Source: Clostridium sp. CM027
GTDB lineage: Bacteria; Bacillota; Clostridia; Clostridiales; Clostridiaceae
Direction of reading: 5' to 3'
NCBI RefSeq assembly: GCF_024730565.1
Contig: NZ_CP077725.1
Coordinates: 1,736,001-1,800,000 of the forward strand
DNA length: 64,000 nucleotides
Positions 45,040 through 53,783 of this stretch are shown in pieces. Each line of letters starts with the position of its first letter. Position 1 is the first letter of the stretch. A model generated the notes under the pieces. It ran no database searches, was not told the origin of the DNA, and was given only the letters and a program-made list of their open reading frames with translations. The position numbers and the translations under genes are program-made.

Positions 45040-46404
45040 TTATTTAAGAAATACAGATGCATCTCCTGTTTTTTCAGTCAATTTCCCATCTTTTGTGAAT
45101 CCCATTTTTTCCATCCAAACTTCAAACTCTTTTATTGGTTTTAAGTGTAATAAATCTCTTAGTGTTGCTGTTTCATGGTATCCAGTAGACTGGTAGTTAA
45201 GCATTATATCATCACCATGAGGTAATCCCATAAAGAAGTTACATCCTGCCGCTGTAAGAAGTACGGATAAATTTTCTATATCATTTTGATCTGCCTTCAT
45301 ATGGTTTGTATAACAAGCATCAACACCCATTGGTACTCCAGTTAATTTACCCATGAAGTGATCCTCAAGACCTGCTCTTATAACTTCTTTACTATCATAT
45401 AAATATTCGGGTCCTATAAATCCAACAACAGTATTTACTAGGAATGGGTTATATCTCTTAGCAAATCCATAACATCTTGCTTCCATAGTTACCTGGTCTA
45501 CACCATTATGACTATCTGAAGATAATTCTGAACCCTGTCCTGTCTCAAAATACATTACATTAGGGCCAGATCCTGTGCCTTCTTTAAGTGCTAACTGCCT
45601 TGCTTCTTCTATCATATCTGCAGTTATTCCAAAAGCTTCATTTCCTTTTTGAGAACCTGCTATACTTTGGAAAATTAAATCCGCAGGAGCTCCACGTCTT
45701 ATAGCTTCCATTTGTGTTGTTACATGAGCTAATACACAGTTTTGAGTTGGTATTTCCCATTTATTCTTAAAGTCTTCAAAGGTTTTAAGAACTCGCATTA
45801 CACTTTCAACGGAATCATCAACTGGGTTTAAGCCTATAACCGCATCTCCAACACCATAAGTTAATCCTTCCATAAGAGAAGCTAAAATTCCCTGTGGATT
45901 ATCTGTGGTATGGTTAGGTTGAAGTCTTGCAGATAAGGTTCCGTCTAGTCCTATTGTTGTATTACAATGTGCAGTAATTCTTATTTTTTTTGCTCCATAA
46001 ATTAAATCTAAATTAGACATTAACTTAGCTACAGCAGCTACCATCTCACTAGTAAGTCCGCGACTTATCCTTTTAATATCTTCTCCAGTAGTATTTTCAT
46101 TTAATATCCACTCTCTAAATTCAGATACTGTTAAGTCTTTAATTCCAGCGTATATCTTTTCATTGACATCATCTTGAATTATTCTTGTTACCTCATCTAT
46201 TTCATAAGGTACTGCTGGACAATTCCTCAAATCCTCTAAAGTTAAATGACTTAAAACTACCTTAGCCGCCACTCTTTCTTCTGAAGATTCTGCTGCAATT
46301 CCTGCAAGCTTATCTCCTGACTTTTCTTCATTTGCCTTTGCCATAACTTCCATTATTGATTTAAAATCATACACTTTTCCAAATAACTTTGTTTTTAATT
46401 TCAA
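45040..46404 (-). CDS. eutB: Ethanolamine ammonia-lyase large subunit EutB
   Basis: 454 residues, the catalytic TIM-barrel subunit. Conserved segments are [70 protein letters not shown] and [16 protein letters not shown] start after GAGGGG. It lies between the reactivase gene eutA and eutC, the usual order. The active holoenzyme also needs adenosylcobalamin from EutT. Confidence 0.97.
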   Translation of the reverse strand: MKLKTKLFGKVYDFKSIMEVMAKANEEKSGDKLAGIAAESSEERVAAKVVLSHLTLEDLRNCPAVPYEIDEVTRIIQDDVNEKIYAGIKDLTVSEFREWILNENTTGEDIKRISRGLTSEMVAAVAKLMSNLDLIYGAKKIRITAHCNTTIGLDGTLSARLQPNHTTDNPQGILASLMEGLTYGVGDAVIGLNPVDDSVESVMRVLKTFEDFKNKWEIPTQNCVLAHVTTQMEAIRRGAPADLIFQSIAGSQKGNEAFGITADMIEEARQLALKEGTGSGPNVMYFETGQGSELSSDSHNGVDQVTMEARCYGFAKRYNPFLVNTVVGFIGPEYLYDSKEVIRAGLEDHFMGKLTGVPMGVDACYTNHMKADQNDIENLSVLLTAAGCNFFMGLPHGDDIMLNYQSTGYHETATLRDLLHLKPIKEFEVWMEKMGFTKDGKLTEKTGDASVFLK

Positions 46405-46426
46405 GATAATTCACCCCTCTTATTTT

Positions 46427-47860
46427 TTATGAATTAAATATTAGTGTTTTAATTATTACTGGTACAACCCTACCATTTGCTAGAGGTTTACCTATGTCTA
46501 TGTAATCGCCATTTTCGACGTTTATAGTGTCAATACACACAACTTCTTTTTTGAAATTAAGCTGTCTATATAAAGTTTGTCCCAAGACTTTAGCTATATC
46601 ATTTTCAACTACTAAAACAGTTGGAAAATCACCTTTCAAAATCTCTTCCATTCCCAAAAGCAAAGTCTCCGCTAGTTTTTGCACCTCTACAAAGCTAGGA
46701 TTCAACTTTCCTTTTATGGCTATAGCCACGGGTTGAAGCTCATTCTCTAATGTAAACCACTTAAGTTTTTCCTTTATAACCTTAACCATGTTTTCATGAC
46801 CTGAATTTTCTTCATCCTCTGAAAGTTTTAGTATTGGAAGGTTTTTAATAGGAAACTTATCCTCTGTATATGTTATTGTACTGCCGCTAATTTCTGTGGT
46901 GTGAGAACCAGCTCCTACCACCGTAGCCCTTATGGTCTCTATAGATTTTTTAACCACAATTTTAGTACATAACTTTGACTTACTAATAGCTTGACCAAGT
47001 AATATACCTATATCTCCATACTTAAACATTTCTTCAGGTTCCAGATTGCAAACATAATCAGCAACTCCTCCAGAAAAGGTAATGTAATCTATTGCTATAT
47101 CGCTTCTAATTCCCTTATTGGTAAGTATTCTTTCATAGAAGCTGCTCTTTTCTCTTATATTCACACTTTCCTCTAAAAGTTTAACCATTTCATCGACTAT
47201 AATATTCAAAGCCTCAAAGGTTGGCTTCTGCCCCTCTTCTATAGAAACATGATTTAACTTAGCTAATTCCTTTATCTTCTCCGCAATATATAGAACTTTG
47301 CCCGAAGACTTATCAATTTTAATAAGTCTTCCACCTATATCTAAACATCCTGTATCTAAAAGTTTTCCTTCTTTGAAGACTGCTATATTAGTAGTTCCTC
47401 CACCAATATCCAAGTTAACTACAGTAGACTCTTCATCCTCAGAAATTTTATCTGCTCCTGCACCTTTTGCTGAGATTATTGATTCTAAATCAGGTCCTGC
47501 AGTAGCTACAACAAACTCTCCTGCAAGTCCACTTAATTTTTGCAAAACATCATTAGCATTTTGCTTTCTAGCAGTTTCACCTGTTATTATAACCGCCCCA
47601 GTTATAACATCTGAGGGCGCTATTCCTGCTGCAAGGTACTCTCTTTTTACTATTTCGCGAACCTTTTCACCATCTATCTCCTTTTGTGATTTAAGTGGTG
47701 TGAAGTATATTTCACTTCTATATATAATTTCCTTATCCACAATGGATATTCTAGGTATAGAGAAATTTGAGGCCAAATTTTCTATAATTATCTTGCTAAA
47801 TACAAGTTGTGTTGTCGAAGTACCAATGTCTATACCAACACTTATAATTTCTTCTCTCAT
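46427..47860 (-). CDS. eutA: Ethanolamine ammonia-lyase reactivating factor EutA
   Basis: 477 residues. An actin/Hsp70-like ATPase fold with a phosphate loop SVGIDIGTSTTQLVFS near residue 7 and VNLDIGGGTTNIAVF near 148. It exchanges damaged cobalamin in EutBC with ATP. The ATG at 47860 follows AGAGGAA; the TTG at 47878 lies upstream of that site. It is the first gene after the antitermination leader at 47915-47987, so EutV controls its transcription and that of the genes downstream. Confidence 0.94.
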   Translation of the reverse strand: MREEIISVGIDIGTSTTQLVFSKIIIENLASNFSIPRISIVDKEIIYRSEIYFTPLKSQKEIDGEKVREIVKREYLAAGIAPSDVITGAVIITGETARKQNANDVLQKLSGLAGEFVVATAGPDLESIISAKGAGADKISEDEESTVVNLDIGGGTTNIAVFKEGKLLDTGCLDIGGRLIKIDKSSGKVLYIAEKIKELAKLNHVSIEEGQKPTFEALNIIVDEMVKLLEESVNIREKSSFYERILTNKGIRSDIAIDYITFSGGVADYVCNLEPEEMFKYGDIGILLGQAISKSKLCTKIVVKKSIETIRATVVGAGSHTTEISGSTITYTEDKFPIKNLPILKLSEDEENSGHENMVKVIKEKLKWFTLENELQPVAIAIKGKLNPSFVEVQKLAETLLLGMEEILKGDFPTVLVVENDIAKVLGQTLYRQLNFKKEVVCIDTINVENGDYIDIGKPLANGRVVPVIIKTLIFNS

Positions 47861-47914
47861 ATTAATTCCTCTTTTCAAATGCCTTATGAATTTTCAGAAA
47901 CACAGTTTAAGAAC

Positions 47915-47987
47915 AAAAAAAGGCTTAAAGTCATTTAAAAAATAACTTTAAGCCTCATCGCTTATCTTAAAAACACGCCCTTGTGTT
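47915..47987 (-). promoter_or_regulatory. EutV (ANTAR) antiterminator/terminator leader in front of eutA
   Basis: On the minus strand P1 is AACAC-AAGGGC-GTGTT (47972-47987), a hexaloop with A1 and G4. P2 is TAAGC-GATGAG-GCTTA (47949-47964) and overlaps the 5' arm of an 11-bp terminator stem (AGGCTTAAAGT, 47921-47955) followed by seven T. ANTAR proteins bind such paired hairpins and block the terminator. The P2 loop has G at position 1 instead of A. Confidence 0.88.
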
Positions 47988-48000
47988 TCCATTATCCATA

Positions 48001-49410
48001 TTAATTTTTGAAATCAAATACAACTCTAGTTCCTTCTGAATCTGTTGCTATATTAATATCTCCATTTAGCTTATCCTTAACTATAGTCTTTACTATACTA
48101 AGTCCTAAACTATTTTTTCTAACCTTATTAATATCAAATCCCGTACCGTTGTCAACTATTACAACGGTAGAATATATTTCACTTTTTTCGATTACAATAT
48201 CTATATTACCTGAAGGTTTATCTACAAAAGCATATTGCATAGAATTATGAAGTAATTCATTTACTACAAGAGCTATTGAAGTTGCTTTATCTGAACTTAC
48301 TTTAAAATTACCTCCAATTAAATTCACTTTAATATTCTTATTAGTTGCATTAAAATATCTTATAGCGTTATCTTTAATATTAGAAATAACTTCTTGTATA
48401 CTTACTTCATCCAGACCTTCTTGCGATAATATCTCATGGGTAGCTGCTATACTTAAAATTCTATTCATGCTTTCATTTAATGCATCTTTAGTCTGCTGGT
48501 TATCACTTCTTCTTGCTTGAAGTCTTAATAAACTTGCTATAGTCTGTAGATTATTTTTCACTCTATGGTGAATTTCTTTAATAGCTACAGATTTTAAAAT
48601 TAATTCCTTCTCTTTTTCCTTCATCATTGTTATATCCCTAATCATAGTAACAAGTTTTAATTTTTTATCAGTTAATATTATTCTCTTAACTTTTAAAAAC
48701 AGTTTTCCTAAATGCACTTCACATTCATTAGAATTAGGAAAATTCATTACCTCCGTAAAATTAATATCATCTAAGGCTAAATTATCATAATCCATGCCTA
48801 GTAGGCTGTCCTTGTAGCCAAGCTTTTTATATAGTAAATCAGCAATAGGATTTTTAAACCTAACTACCCCTTCTTCATCAAAGATAATAATAGCTTCATC
48901 TAAGTGATCAGCTATGTTATTTTCATTTTCTGTAGAAGATACTAAAGTATTAGCTAACTCCTCGTAGCCTTGTGCTAGCATTTCCATATGTTTTTTTTTT
49001 TTTATTTTTTCTGTTATGTCCTTCTCTACTATTAGAACCCCTATAATTTTGCCGTTATTCTCTATAGGTGACACCGTTTGTCGTACATTTATATGTTCTT
49101 GAGTTACAGCCTTCAAGTCTTTGGTTGTTATTCCAAGATCTAATGTTCTAAGCACAGCAGGCTCATTATCTCTTAATGCTAGTTCTCCTACTACAGTATT
49201 TTGATACATCGAAGGTCTATTAATAGGTTTTGCCTCAGCTATTACTATAGCTTCGTCAGCTTCTCTAGTTGGACAATCTATAAAAACATCTGCATTTAAA
49301 ATGTCGGCAAAATATTTAATACAAGATGACATTTGCTGTATTTTTAAAATGTCATCTTCATCTAAATTAGTGTACATTCTACATAGTTCATATATTTTTT
49401 CACTGTTCAT
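48001..49410 (-). CDS. eutW: Ethanolamine-sensing histidine kinase EutW
   Basis: 469 residues, no membrane helix. An N-terminal sensor domain (H_kinase_N type, about 1-145) is followed by a PAS-like domain (about 165-265), then a HisKA_2 dimerization helix with the acceptor His in IKEIHHRVKNNLQTIASLLRLQARR near 290 and an ATPase domain with VVNELLHNSMQYAF and IVDNGTGFD. It phosphorylates EutV when ethanolamine is present. Its start overlaps eutV by 11 bp. Confidence 0.93.
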   Translation of the reverse strand: MNSEKIYELCRMYTNLDEDDILKIQQMSSCIKYFADILNADVFIDCPTREADEAIVIAEAKPINRPSMYQNTVVGELALRDNEPAVLRTLDLGITTKDLKAVTQEHINVRQTVSPIENNGKIIGVLIVEKDITEKIKKKKHMEMLAQGYEELANTLVSSTENENNIADHLDEAIIIFDEEGVVRFKNPIADLLYKKLGYKDSLLGMDYDNLALDDINFTEVMNFPNSNECEVHLGKLFLKVKRIILTDKKLKLVTMIRDITMMKEKEKELILKSVAIKEIHHRVKNNLQTIASLLRLQARRSDNQQTKDALNESMNRILSIAATHEILSQEGLDEVSIQEVISNIKDNAIRYFNATNKNIKVNLIGGNFKVSSDKATSIALVVNELLHNSMQYAFVDKPSGNIDIVIEKSEIYSTVVIVDNGTGFDINKVRKNSLGLSIVKTIVKDKLNGDINIATDSEGTRVVFDFKN

Positions 49411-49975
49411 AACTCATTATTATAGCCTCAGCTATATCTCCCATTGAACATCTTTTATTCATACTAAGTGTTCTAATCTGGTCATAAGCATCTTGCTCAG
49501 TAATTTTATCTCTTTGAATCAATAAGCCTTTAGCTTTTTCAATAATTTTTCTTTCTTCTAGCTTACTACAACCTTTTTCAATTTCTATTTTCATTTTTTT
49601 TATTTCTGCGCTCTTGGATATAGCTACCTCCAAAGTTGGAATAAGTGATTTTTCATCTATAGGCTTAACTATGTATCCTATAGCCCCTACTTTGATAGCT
49701 TTTTCTACAAACTCTTTGCCACTATAAGCAGTTAGCAGAACTATCCCACTGGCCAAATTTTCATTTTGAATTATTTTAGCTGCATTTAATCCATCAAGAA
49801 GAGGCATCTTTATATCCATAAGCACTAAATCTGGTGAATGTTTTCTACACAATGATACTGCATCAAATCCATCTGAAGCTTCTCCTACAACATCGTATCC
49901 TGCCGCTTCTAGTATTTCTTTTAAATCCATTCTTGTAATAGGCTCATCATCGGCTATTACTATTTTTTTATTCAT
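49400..49975 (-). CDS. eutV: ANTAR-domain response regulator EutV
   Basis: 191 residues. The receiver domain has Asp9-Asp10, phospho-acceptor Asp54 (LVLMDIKMP), Thr and Lys (VKPID). The C-terminal ANTAR domain (about 128-188) has the three-helix pattern ERKIIEKAKGLLIQRDKITEQDAYDQIR and AEAIIMS. It binds the paired hairpins in nascent RNA and prevents termination. Three targets are visible in this window (52363-52429, 50835-50908, 47915-47987). Confidence 0.95.
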   Translation of the reverse strand: MNKKIVIADDEPITRMDLKEILEAAGYDVVGEASDGFDAVSLCRKHSPDLVLMDIKMPLLDGLNAAKIIQNENLASGIVLLTAYSGKEFVEKAIKVGAIGYIVKPIDEKSLIPTLEVAISKSAEIKKMKIEIEKGCSKLEERKIIEKAKGLLIQRDKITEQDAYDQIRTLSMNKRCSMGDIAEAIIMSYEQ

Positions 49976-50013
49976 ACTTCACCTCATAAAATAAAAATAG
50001 ATTTTTAAAAAGT

Positions 50014-50445
50014 TTAATTCATAATATAATCCTTTAAATTTTCTAAACCAGATTTATCAAAAGCACTTATTCTAAAAATTCTTTCTACTCCTGCGCTTAC
50101 TAGAACTTCTTCTGCTGCTTTTAACTTGTTTTCATCACAGCACAAATCAGTTTTTGTAATAATTCCAATAATAGGCTTTGCAAATATACTAGCAAAGCTT
50201 GGCGGGAAAATACTATCTTCCTGCGTACAATCCTGAATCATAGCGATTACATCACTATCTGCAGAAGTAACTATAAGAGCTCTATAATAAGATCTGTTTT
50301 CAATGTACTCACCAGGAGTATCTATAATTCCGTCGATAATTTCAACTGTCTGAGTTTTCTTATAATGTAACTCGTCTTCGTTTATTGCTTGAGTCAAAGT
50401 AGTTTTGCCACAATATGTTTTTCCAATTAACATTAAGGTTTTCAT
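50014..50445 (-). CDS. eutP: EutP, small GTPase-like eut protein
   Basis: 143 residues. The P-loop is MLIGKTYCGKTTL at 4-16, the G3-like segment is DGIIDTPGEYIENR near 38-51, and the G4 motif is ITKTDL near 98. EutP/PduV proteins associate with microcompartments, and EutP has been reported to have acetate kinase activity. It lies between eutS and eutV in the first transcription unit of the locus. Confidence 0.92.
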   Translation of the reverse strand: MKTLMLIGKTYCGKTTLTQAINEDELHYKKTQTVEIIDGIIDTPGEYIENRSYYRALIVTSADSDVIAMIQDCTQEDSIFPPSFASIFAKPIIGIITKTDLCCDENKLKAAEEVLVSAGVERIFRISAFDKSGLENLKDYIMN

Positions 50446-50454
50446 ATATCACCT

Positions 50455-50799
50455 CTAAGATCTGGTTATCTTACATTCAGAAAAATCGAGTACATTACTA
50501 AGAACCTTAATAACTTCAGTAAGTGCTGACTCTACACTGCCTACATCACCAACTATAACCACTGATCCACTAAATCTATCCACAAATCCAATAGATACAT
50601 CTGCCGACTTTGTTGCCACGTCTGCTGCTATAATAGAGGCCTCGCTAGGTGTTATAGTAAGTATACCTAAGGCATCCTTATGATCTGCTGTAAGTCCTAG
50701 TTTTTTATATAGATCTTTGTTGGGGTTTGCAATTAAGTGGGCTAATGTAACTTGCTTGCCAGGAACATATTCTTGTATTACTCTTTGTTTCTCTTCCAT
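50455..50799 (-). CDS. eutS: Shell protein EutS (permuted BMC)
   Basis: 114 residues. A circularly permuted BMC domain typical of EutS/Pdu[22 protein letters not shown] at the start forms the extra N-terminal strand, then [50 protein letters not shown]. It forms bent hexamers that help curve the shell. It is the first gene after a sigma-A-like promoter and an EutV antiterminator leader. Confidence 0.95.
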   Translation of the reverse strand: MEEKQRVIQEYVPGKQVTLAHLIANPNKDLYKKLGLTADHKDALGILTITPSEASIIAADVATKSADVSIGFVDRFSGSVVIVGDVGSVESALTEVIKVLSNVLDFSECKITRS

Positions 50800-50826
50800 A
50801 GTATCACCACTTCTTTGAATTTTTAT

Positions 50827-50908
50827 AAAAAAATAGGCTCACTAAAAATATAATTATATTTTTAACAAGCCTCATTGCCTTCTTTAAAATGTACACGCCA
50901 TTGTGTAC
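50827..50908 (-). promoter_or_regulatory. EutV (ANTAR) antiterminator/terminator leader in front of eutS
   Basis: On the minus strand P1 is GTACAC-AATGGC-GTGTAC (50891-50908) and P2 is AGGC-AATGAG-GCTT (50867-50880), both with A1 and G4 in the hexaloop. P2 overlaps a 19-bp terminator stem (50835-50872, three wobble pairs) followed by a T run. Binding of EutV would free transcription into eutSPVW. Confidence 0.9.
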
Positions 50909-50918
50909 CTATGCTTAA

Positions 50919-50947
50919 ATATTATACTCTTTATTCTAATTTGTCAA
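50919..50947 (-). promoter_or_regulatory. Sigma-A-like promoter of eutSPVW
   Basis: TTGACA (50942-50947), 17-bp spacer, TAATAT (50919-50924), just upstream of the leader. A weak cre-like motif GGAAAACGTTTTTA at 50964-50977 lies before the -35 box and might add catabolite control. Confidence 0.8.
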
Positions 50948-51019
50948 TATGAAAAATTAATATGGAAAACGTTTTTAATATTGTTAATTTTTCCGTGCTA
51001 TTTATATCAATGTGACCTA

Positions 51020-52189
51020 TTATTTTTTATCAAAAACCCTTTCAAATAAAGCTATTATTTCCTCTATATTAGGTACTCGTGGATTCGTTTCAGTACATCT
51101 ATCCTCTATAGCTATTAGGGCCATTTGTGAAACTTCTTTTTTAAAATCATCTGCCTTTATCCCTGTTTCTTTTAGCGATGTAGGCATATTTAATTCATTT
51201 AAAAGCTTATTTATAGCTGCTATTAGGCTTTTTACCCCTTGTCTAACATTTGATGATGGCAATCCTAATATTTTGGATATTTCTGAATATCTTTTAGCGG
51301 CCTTTGTATAATCATTTGAATTAAAACCTTTTAAATCTGCATTGTATTCTATTACATATGGCAGTAATATAGCATTAGTTTTTCCATGAGACACATGAAA
51401 TCTTCCACCAACAATATGTGCCATTCCATGATTTAACCCTAGTGATGCATTATTAAAAGCTATCCCTGCTATACAAGAAGCATTGTGCATTTTTTTTCTT
51501 GCATCTAAATCATTACCATTCTTATAAGCTCTCATTAAATTTTCAAAAACCAATTTTATAGATTTTTCTGCTAATGCATCTGTATAATCTGTTGCTTTAG
51601 TAGATACATAAGCTTCTATAGCATGGGTTAGTACATCCATCCCTGTATCTCCTGTAATAAAATTTGGCACAGTTGTAACAAGTTCTGCATCTAATATAGC
51701 TTCGTCAGGTAGTAGTTCATCTGATACTAAAGGATATTTTATATTCTTACTTTTATCTGTAATTACAGAAAAACTTGTAACCTCTGAACCTGTTCCACTA
51801 GTTGTAGGTATAGCTATAAATTTAATTTTTTTATTATTCTTCACGCCACAATCCATACGATCATGTATCTTAGAACTAAAAGAACATATTGCTTTTGCTG
51901 CATCTATAGCAGAACCTCCACCTAGAGCTATTACTACTTCTGGATTAAATTTCATCATAACCTCTATACCTTTTACCACAACTTCGATTGGTGGGTCTGG
52001 TACAATATCTGAAAATACCATATACTGAATGTCACCCTTCGAAACTTCATCAGTAATCTTGTTTATGGCACCTGATTTTACCATAAAAGGGTCTGTAACT
52101 ATAAATGCCCTTTTACAATCAAGTTGACTTAATCTTTCTAATGAACCGTCTCCGAAATATATCTGCGTTTTAATGTTAAAACTTTCCAT
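51020..52189 (-). CDS. eutG: Iron-containing alcohol dehydrogenase EutG-like
   Basis: 389 residues, group III Fe-ADH. NAD binding is at ALGGGSAIDAAKAICSF near 90, and the metal site lies in MDVLTHAIEAYVS and LNHGMAHIVGGRFHVSHGKTNAI. It reduces acetaldehyde to ethanol and regenerates NAD+ for EutE. It has its own promoter and EutV-type leader (52363-52429), which ties it to ethanolamine. A structured ~150-nt repeat lies between that leader and the start codon. No encapsulation helix is obvious at its N-terminus. Confidence 0.9.
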   Translation of the reverse strand: MESFNIKTQIYFGDGSLERLSQLDCKRAFIVTDPFMVKSGAINKITDEVSKGDIQYMVFSDIVPDPPIEVVVKGIEVMMKFNPEVVIALGGGSAIDAAKAICSFSSKIHDRMDCGVKNNKKIKFIAIPTTSGTGSEVTSFSVITDKSKNIKYPLVSDELLPDEAILDAELVTTVPNFITGDTGMDVLTHAIEAYVSTKATDYTDALAEKSIKLVFENLMRAYKNGNDLDARKKMHNASCIAGIAFNNASLGLNHGMAHIVGGRFHVSHGKTNAILLPYVIEYNADLKGFNSNDYTKAAKRYSEISKILGLPSSNVRQGVKSLIAAINKLLNELNMPTSLKETGIKADDFKKEVSQMALIAIEDRCTETNPRVPNIEEIIALFERVFDKK

Positions 52190-52210
52190 TAATATTCTCC
52201 TTTCAGAATT

Positions 52211-52360
52211 AAATCATCTCCTGCGGAGCTGAAACAGCTTCGCGGAAGCTGCATTGACGACTTCAGAAGGAGATTTATACACCCACTGAAGTTTTCTATT
52301 TGTTATGGTACGTAGTTCCCGCTTATAGACGTGGGAGTCTTTCCTTCTAAACTGTCGTTA
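52211..52360 (-). repeat. Structured ~150-nt repeat element, copy A (leader of eutG)
   Basis: Homologous to 55710-55858. Its ends form a long-range stem (ACGACAGTTTAGAAGGA with TCCTTCTGAAGTCGT on the minus strand). Inside are a CTCCCAC...GCGGGA hairpin, a hairpin CAGCTTC-CGC-GAAGCTG, and a terminal hairpin CTCC-GCA-GGAG followed by ATGATTTAA. Both outer boundaries sit at TTAA. It could be a non-autonomous IS200/IS605-type palindromic element or a structured RNA; no protein is encoded. Confidence 0.65.
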
Positions 52361-52362
52361 AA

Positions 52363-52429
52363 TAAAAAAGCGCCATAGGAATCAATTCCCACGGAGCCTC
52401 AATGCTCATTTAATACACTTCATTGTGCA
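52363..52429 (-). promoter_or_regulatory. EutV (ANTAR) antiterminator/terminator leader in front of eutG
   Basis: P1 is TGCAC-AATGAA-GTGTA (52414-52429) and P2 is GAGC-ATTGAG-GCTC (52394-52407), both with A1 and G4 hexaloops. P2 overlaps a 14-bp terminator stem (52369-52398, one mismatch, three wobble pairs) followed by six T. This makes the dehydrogenase gene a separate member of the EutV regulon. Confidence 0.88.
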
Positions 52430-52462
52430 TAATTAAAAATATAAAATTATGTTATCACTTAA

Positions 52463-52491
52463 ATTCTATATTTTTAATTATAATATGTCAA
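52463..52491 (-). promoter_or_regulatory. Sigma-A-like promoter of eutG
   Basis: TTGACA (52486-52491), 17-bp spacer, TAGAAT (52463-52468), 35 bp upstream of the P1 hairpin. Confidence 0.8.
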
Positions 52492-52575
52492 GGATTAATA
52501 ATATTACATTTTTTGTTAGTAAAAACGGATTAGGTGAGGAAGATGTTTTTATATGATACTATATATACAACAACG

Positions 52576-52591
52576 ATAGTGTTAACACTAT
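52576..52591. promoter_or_regulatory. Perfect 16-bp palindrome upstream of the DUF4491 gene
   Basis: ATAGTGTTAACACTAT lies 25 bp before the start codon, where a repressor could block transcription. The cognate regulator is not known. Confidence 0.45.
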
Positions 52592-52615
52592 TCAGAATGC
52601 TTAGGAGGTCTTATA

Positions 52616-52900
52616 ATGAATTTTCATGGAATTTTTATTGGCATTGCTGCCTTTCTTATTATTGGAGTTTTTCATCCTATAGTAATTAAAGGAGAATACT
52701 ATTTTGGTAAAAAAATATGGCCTGTATTTTTAATTTTAGGAATTGTTTTTGTGCTTGTCTCATTGTATATTAAAAATACTACACTATCAGCTATAGTAGG
52801 GGTAGCTGGTTTCTCATGCATTTGGAGTATTCATGAAATTATAGAGCAAGAAGAAAGAGTTAAAAAAGGATGGTTTCCAAAAAAAACAAATAGGAAATAA
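52616..52900 (+). CDS. DUF4491 small membrane protein
   Basis: 94 residues with three hydrophobic helices (about 5-23, 33-52, 58-75) and the conserved pattern NFHGIFIGIAAFLIIGVFHPIVIKGEYYFGK, SIHEIIEQEERVKKGWFPK at the end. This matches the DUF4491 family of small Firmicute membrane proteins of unknown function. Ribosome binding site AGGAGG. It stands alone between eutG (divergent) and the ABC operon (convergent). Confidence 0.85.
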   Translation: MNFHGIFIGIAAFLIIGVFHPIVIKGEYYFGKKIWPVFLILGIVFVLVSLYIKNTTLSAIVGVAGFSCIWSIHEIIEQEERVKKGWFPKKTNRK

Positions 52901-52907
52901 CTAAAAC

Positions 52908-52952
52908 TACCCTACAGGATAGACTTTTTAAAATTGTCTACTCTATAGGGTA
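52908..52952 (+). terminator. Terminator of the DUF4491 gene
   Basis: Seventeen-nt arms TACCCTACAGGATAGAC and GTCTACTCTATAGGGTA with a few mismatches and an A/T-rich loop, followed by CATTTTAG. It may serve both this gene and the convergent ABC operon. Confidence 0.65.
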
Positions 52953-52979
52953 CATTTTAGTTAGTTCCTTGCTAAAATT

Positions 52980-53783
52980 TTATGAAAAAGCCACTTCATC
53001 ACTTATAAAGTCATTGGAATTTTTGTTGTTAAATCTGTCTAAAAGTTTGGGTATAGTCAAACTTTTCTTTTCTTCTCCGCTGATATCTAAAACTATTTCT
53101 CCACCATGAAGCATTATCAGCCTATTTCCTATATCTATGGCATAATTTAAATTATGAGTTATCATAAGTGTAGTTATATTTTTTTCACTAACTGTATTTT
53201 TAGTTAATTTTATTATATTTTCAGAAGTCTTTGGATCTAAGGCTGCGGTATGCTCATCTAAAAGCAATAAATCAGGATTAGATATAGTTGATATAAGTAG
53301 TGACAAAGCTTGTCTTTGACCACCAGATAATAAACCAACCTTTTTATTTAAGTTATTTTCAAGGCCCAAAGAAAGTCTGGATAATGATTCCTTAAATAAC
53401 TCTAAATTTTTATTGTTAATGCCAGGAGTTAATCCAAATTTACTCCCTTTATTATAAGCCATTGATAAATTTTCTAATATGGACATAGAAGGAGAAGTAC
53501 CTAAAGTTGGATCTTGGAATACCCTTCCTATAAATTTTGTTCTTTTATGTTCTGGAAGCGATGATATATTTCTTCCATTTAAACAAATAGAACCCTTGTC
53601 AGGTAATATTGAACCAGATATTAAATTTAATAGAGATGATTTGCCGGCACCATTGCTACCTATTACAGTAATAAAATCTCCCTTGTTTAAATGAAGGTTC
53701 AAATTATTAAATATAACTTTTTCATTTATTGTATCCTTGTTAAAAACCTTTTGAAGATTATTTATCTGAAGCAATTGGAACAC
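52980..53783 (-). CDS. ABC importer ATPase (TrpXYZ-like / COG1101)
   Basis: 267 residues. Walker A is GSNGAGKSSLLN near 42, the signature is LLSGGQRQALSL near 155, Walker B is LLLLDEHTAALDP, and the switch His is in LMITHNLNYA. The start overlaps the permease gene end by 26 bp. It energizes an amino-acid-type importer with the permease and lipoprotein encoded upstream. It has no operon partner downstream. Confidence 0.92.
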   Translation of the reverse strand: MFQLLQINNLQKVFNKDTINEKVIFNNLNLHLNKGDFITVIGSNGAGKSSLLNLISGSILPDKGSICLNGRNISSLPEHKRTKFIGRVFQDPTLGTSPSMSILENLSMAYNKGSKFGLTPGINNKNLELFKESLSRLSLGLENNLNKKVGLLSGGQRQALSLLISTISNPDLLLLDEHTAALDPKTSENIIKLTKNTVSEKNITTLMITHNLNYAIDIGNRLIMLHGGEIVLDISGEEKKSLTIPKLLDRFNNKNSNDFISDEVAFS

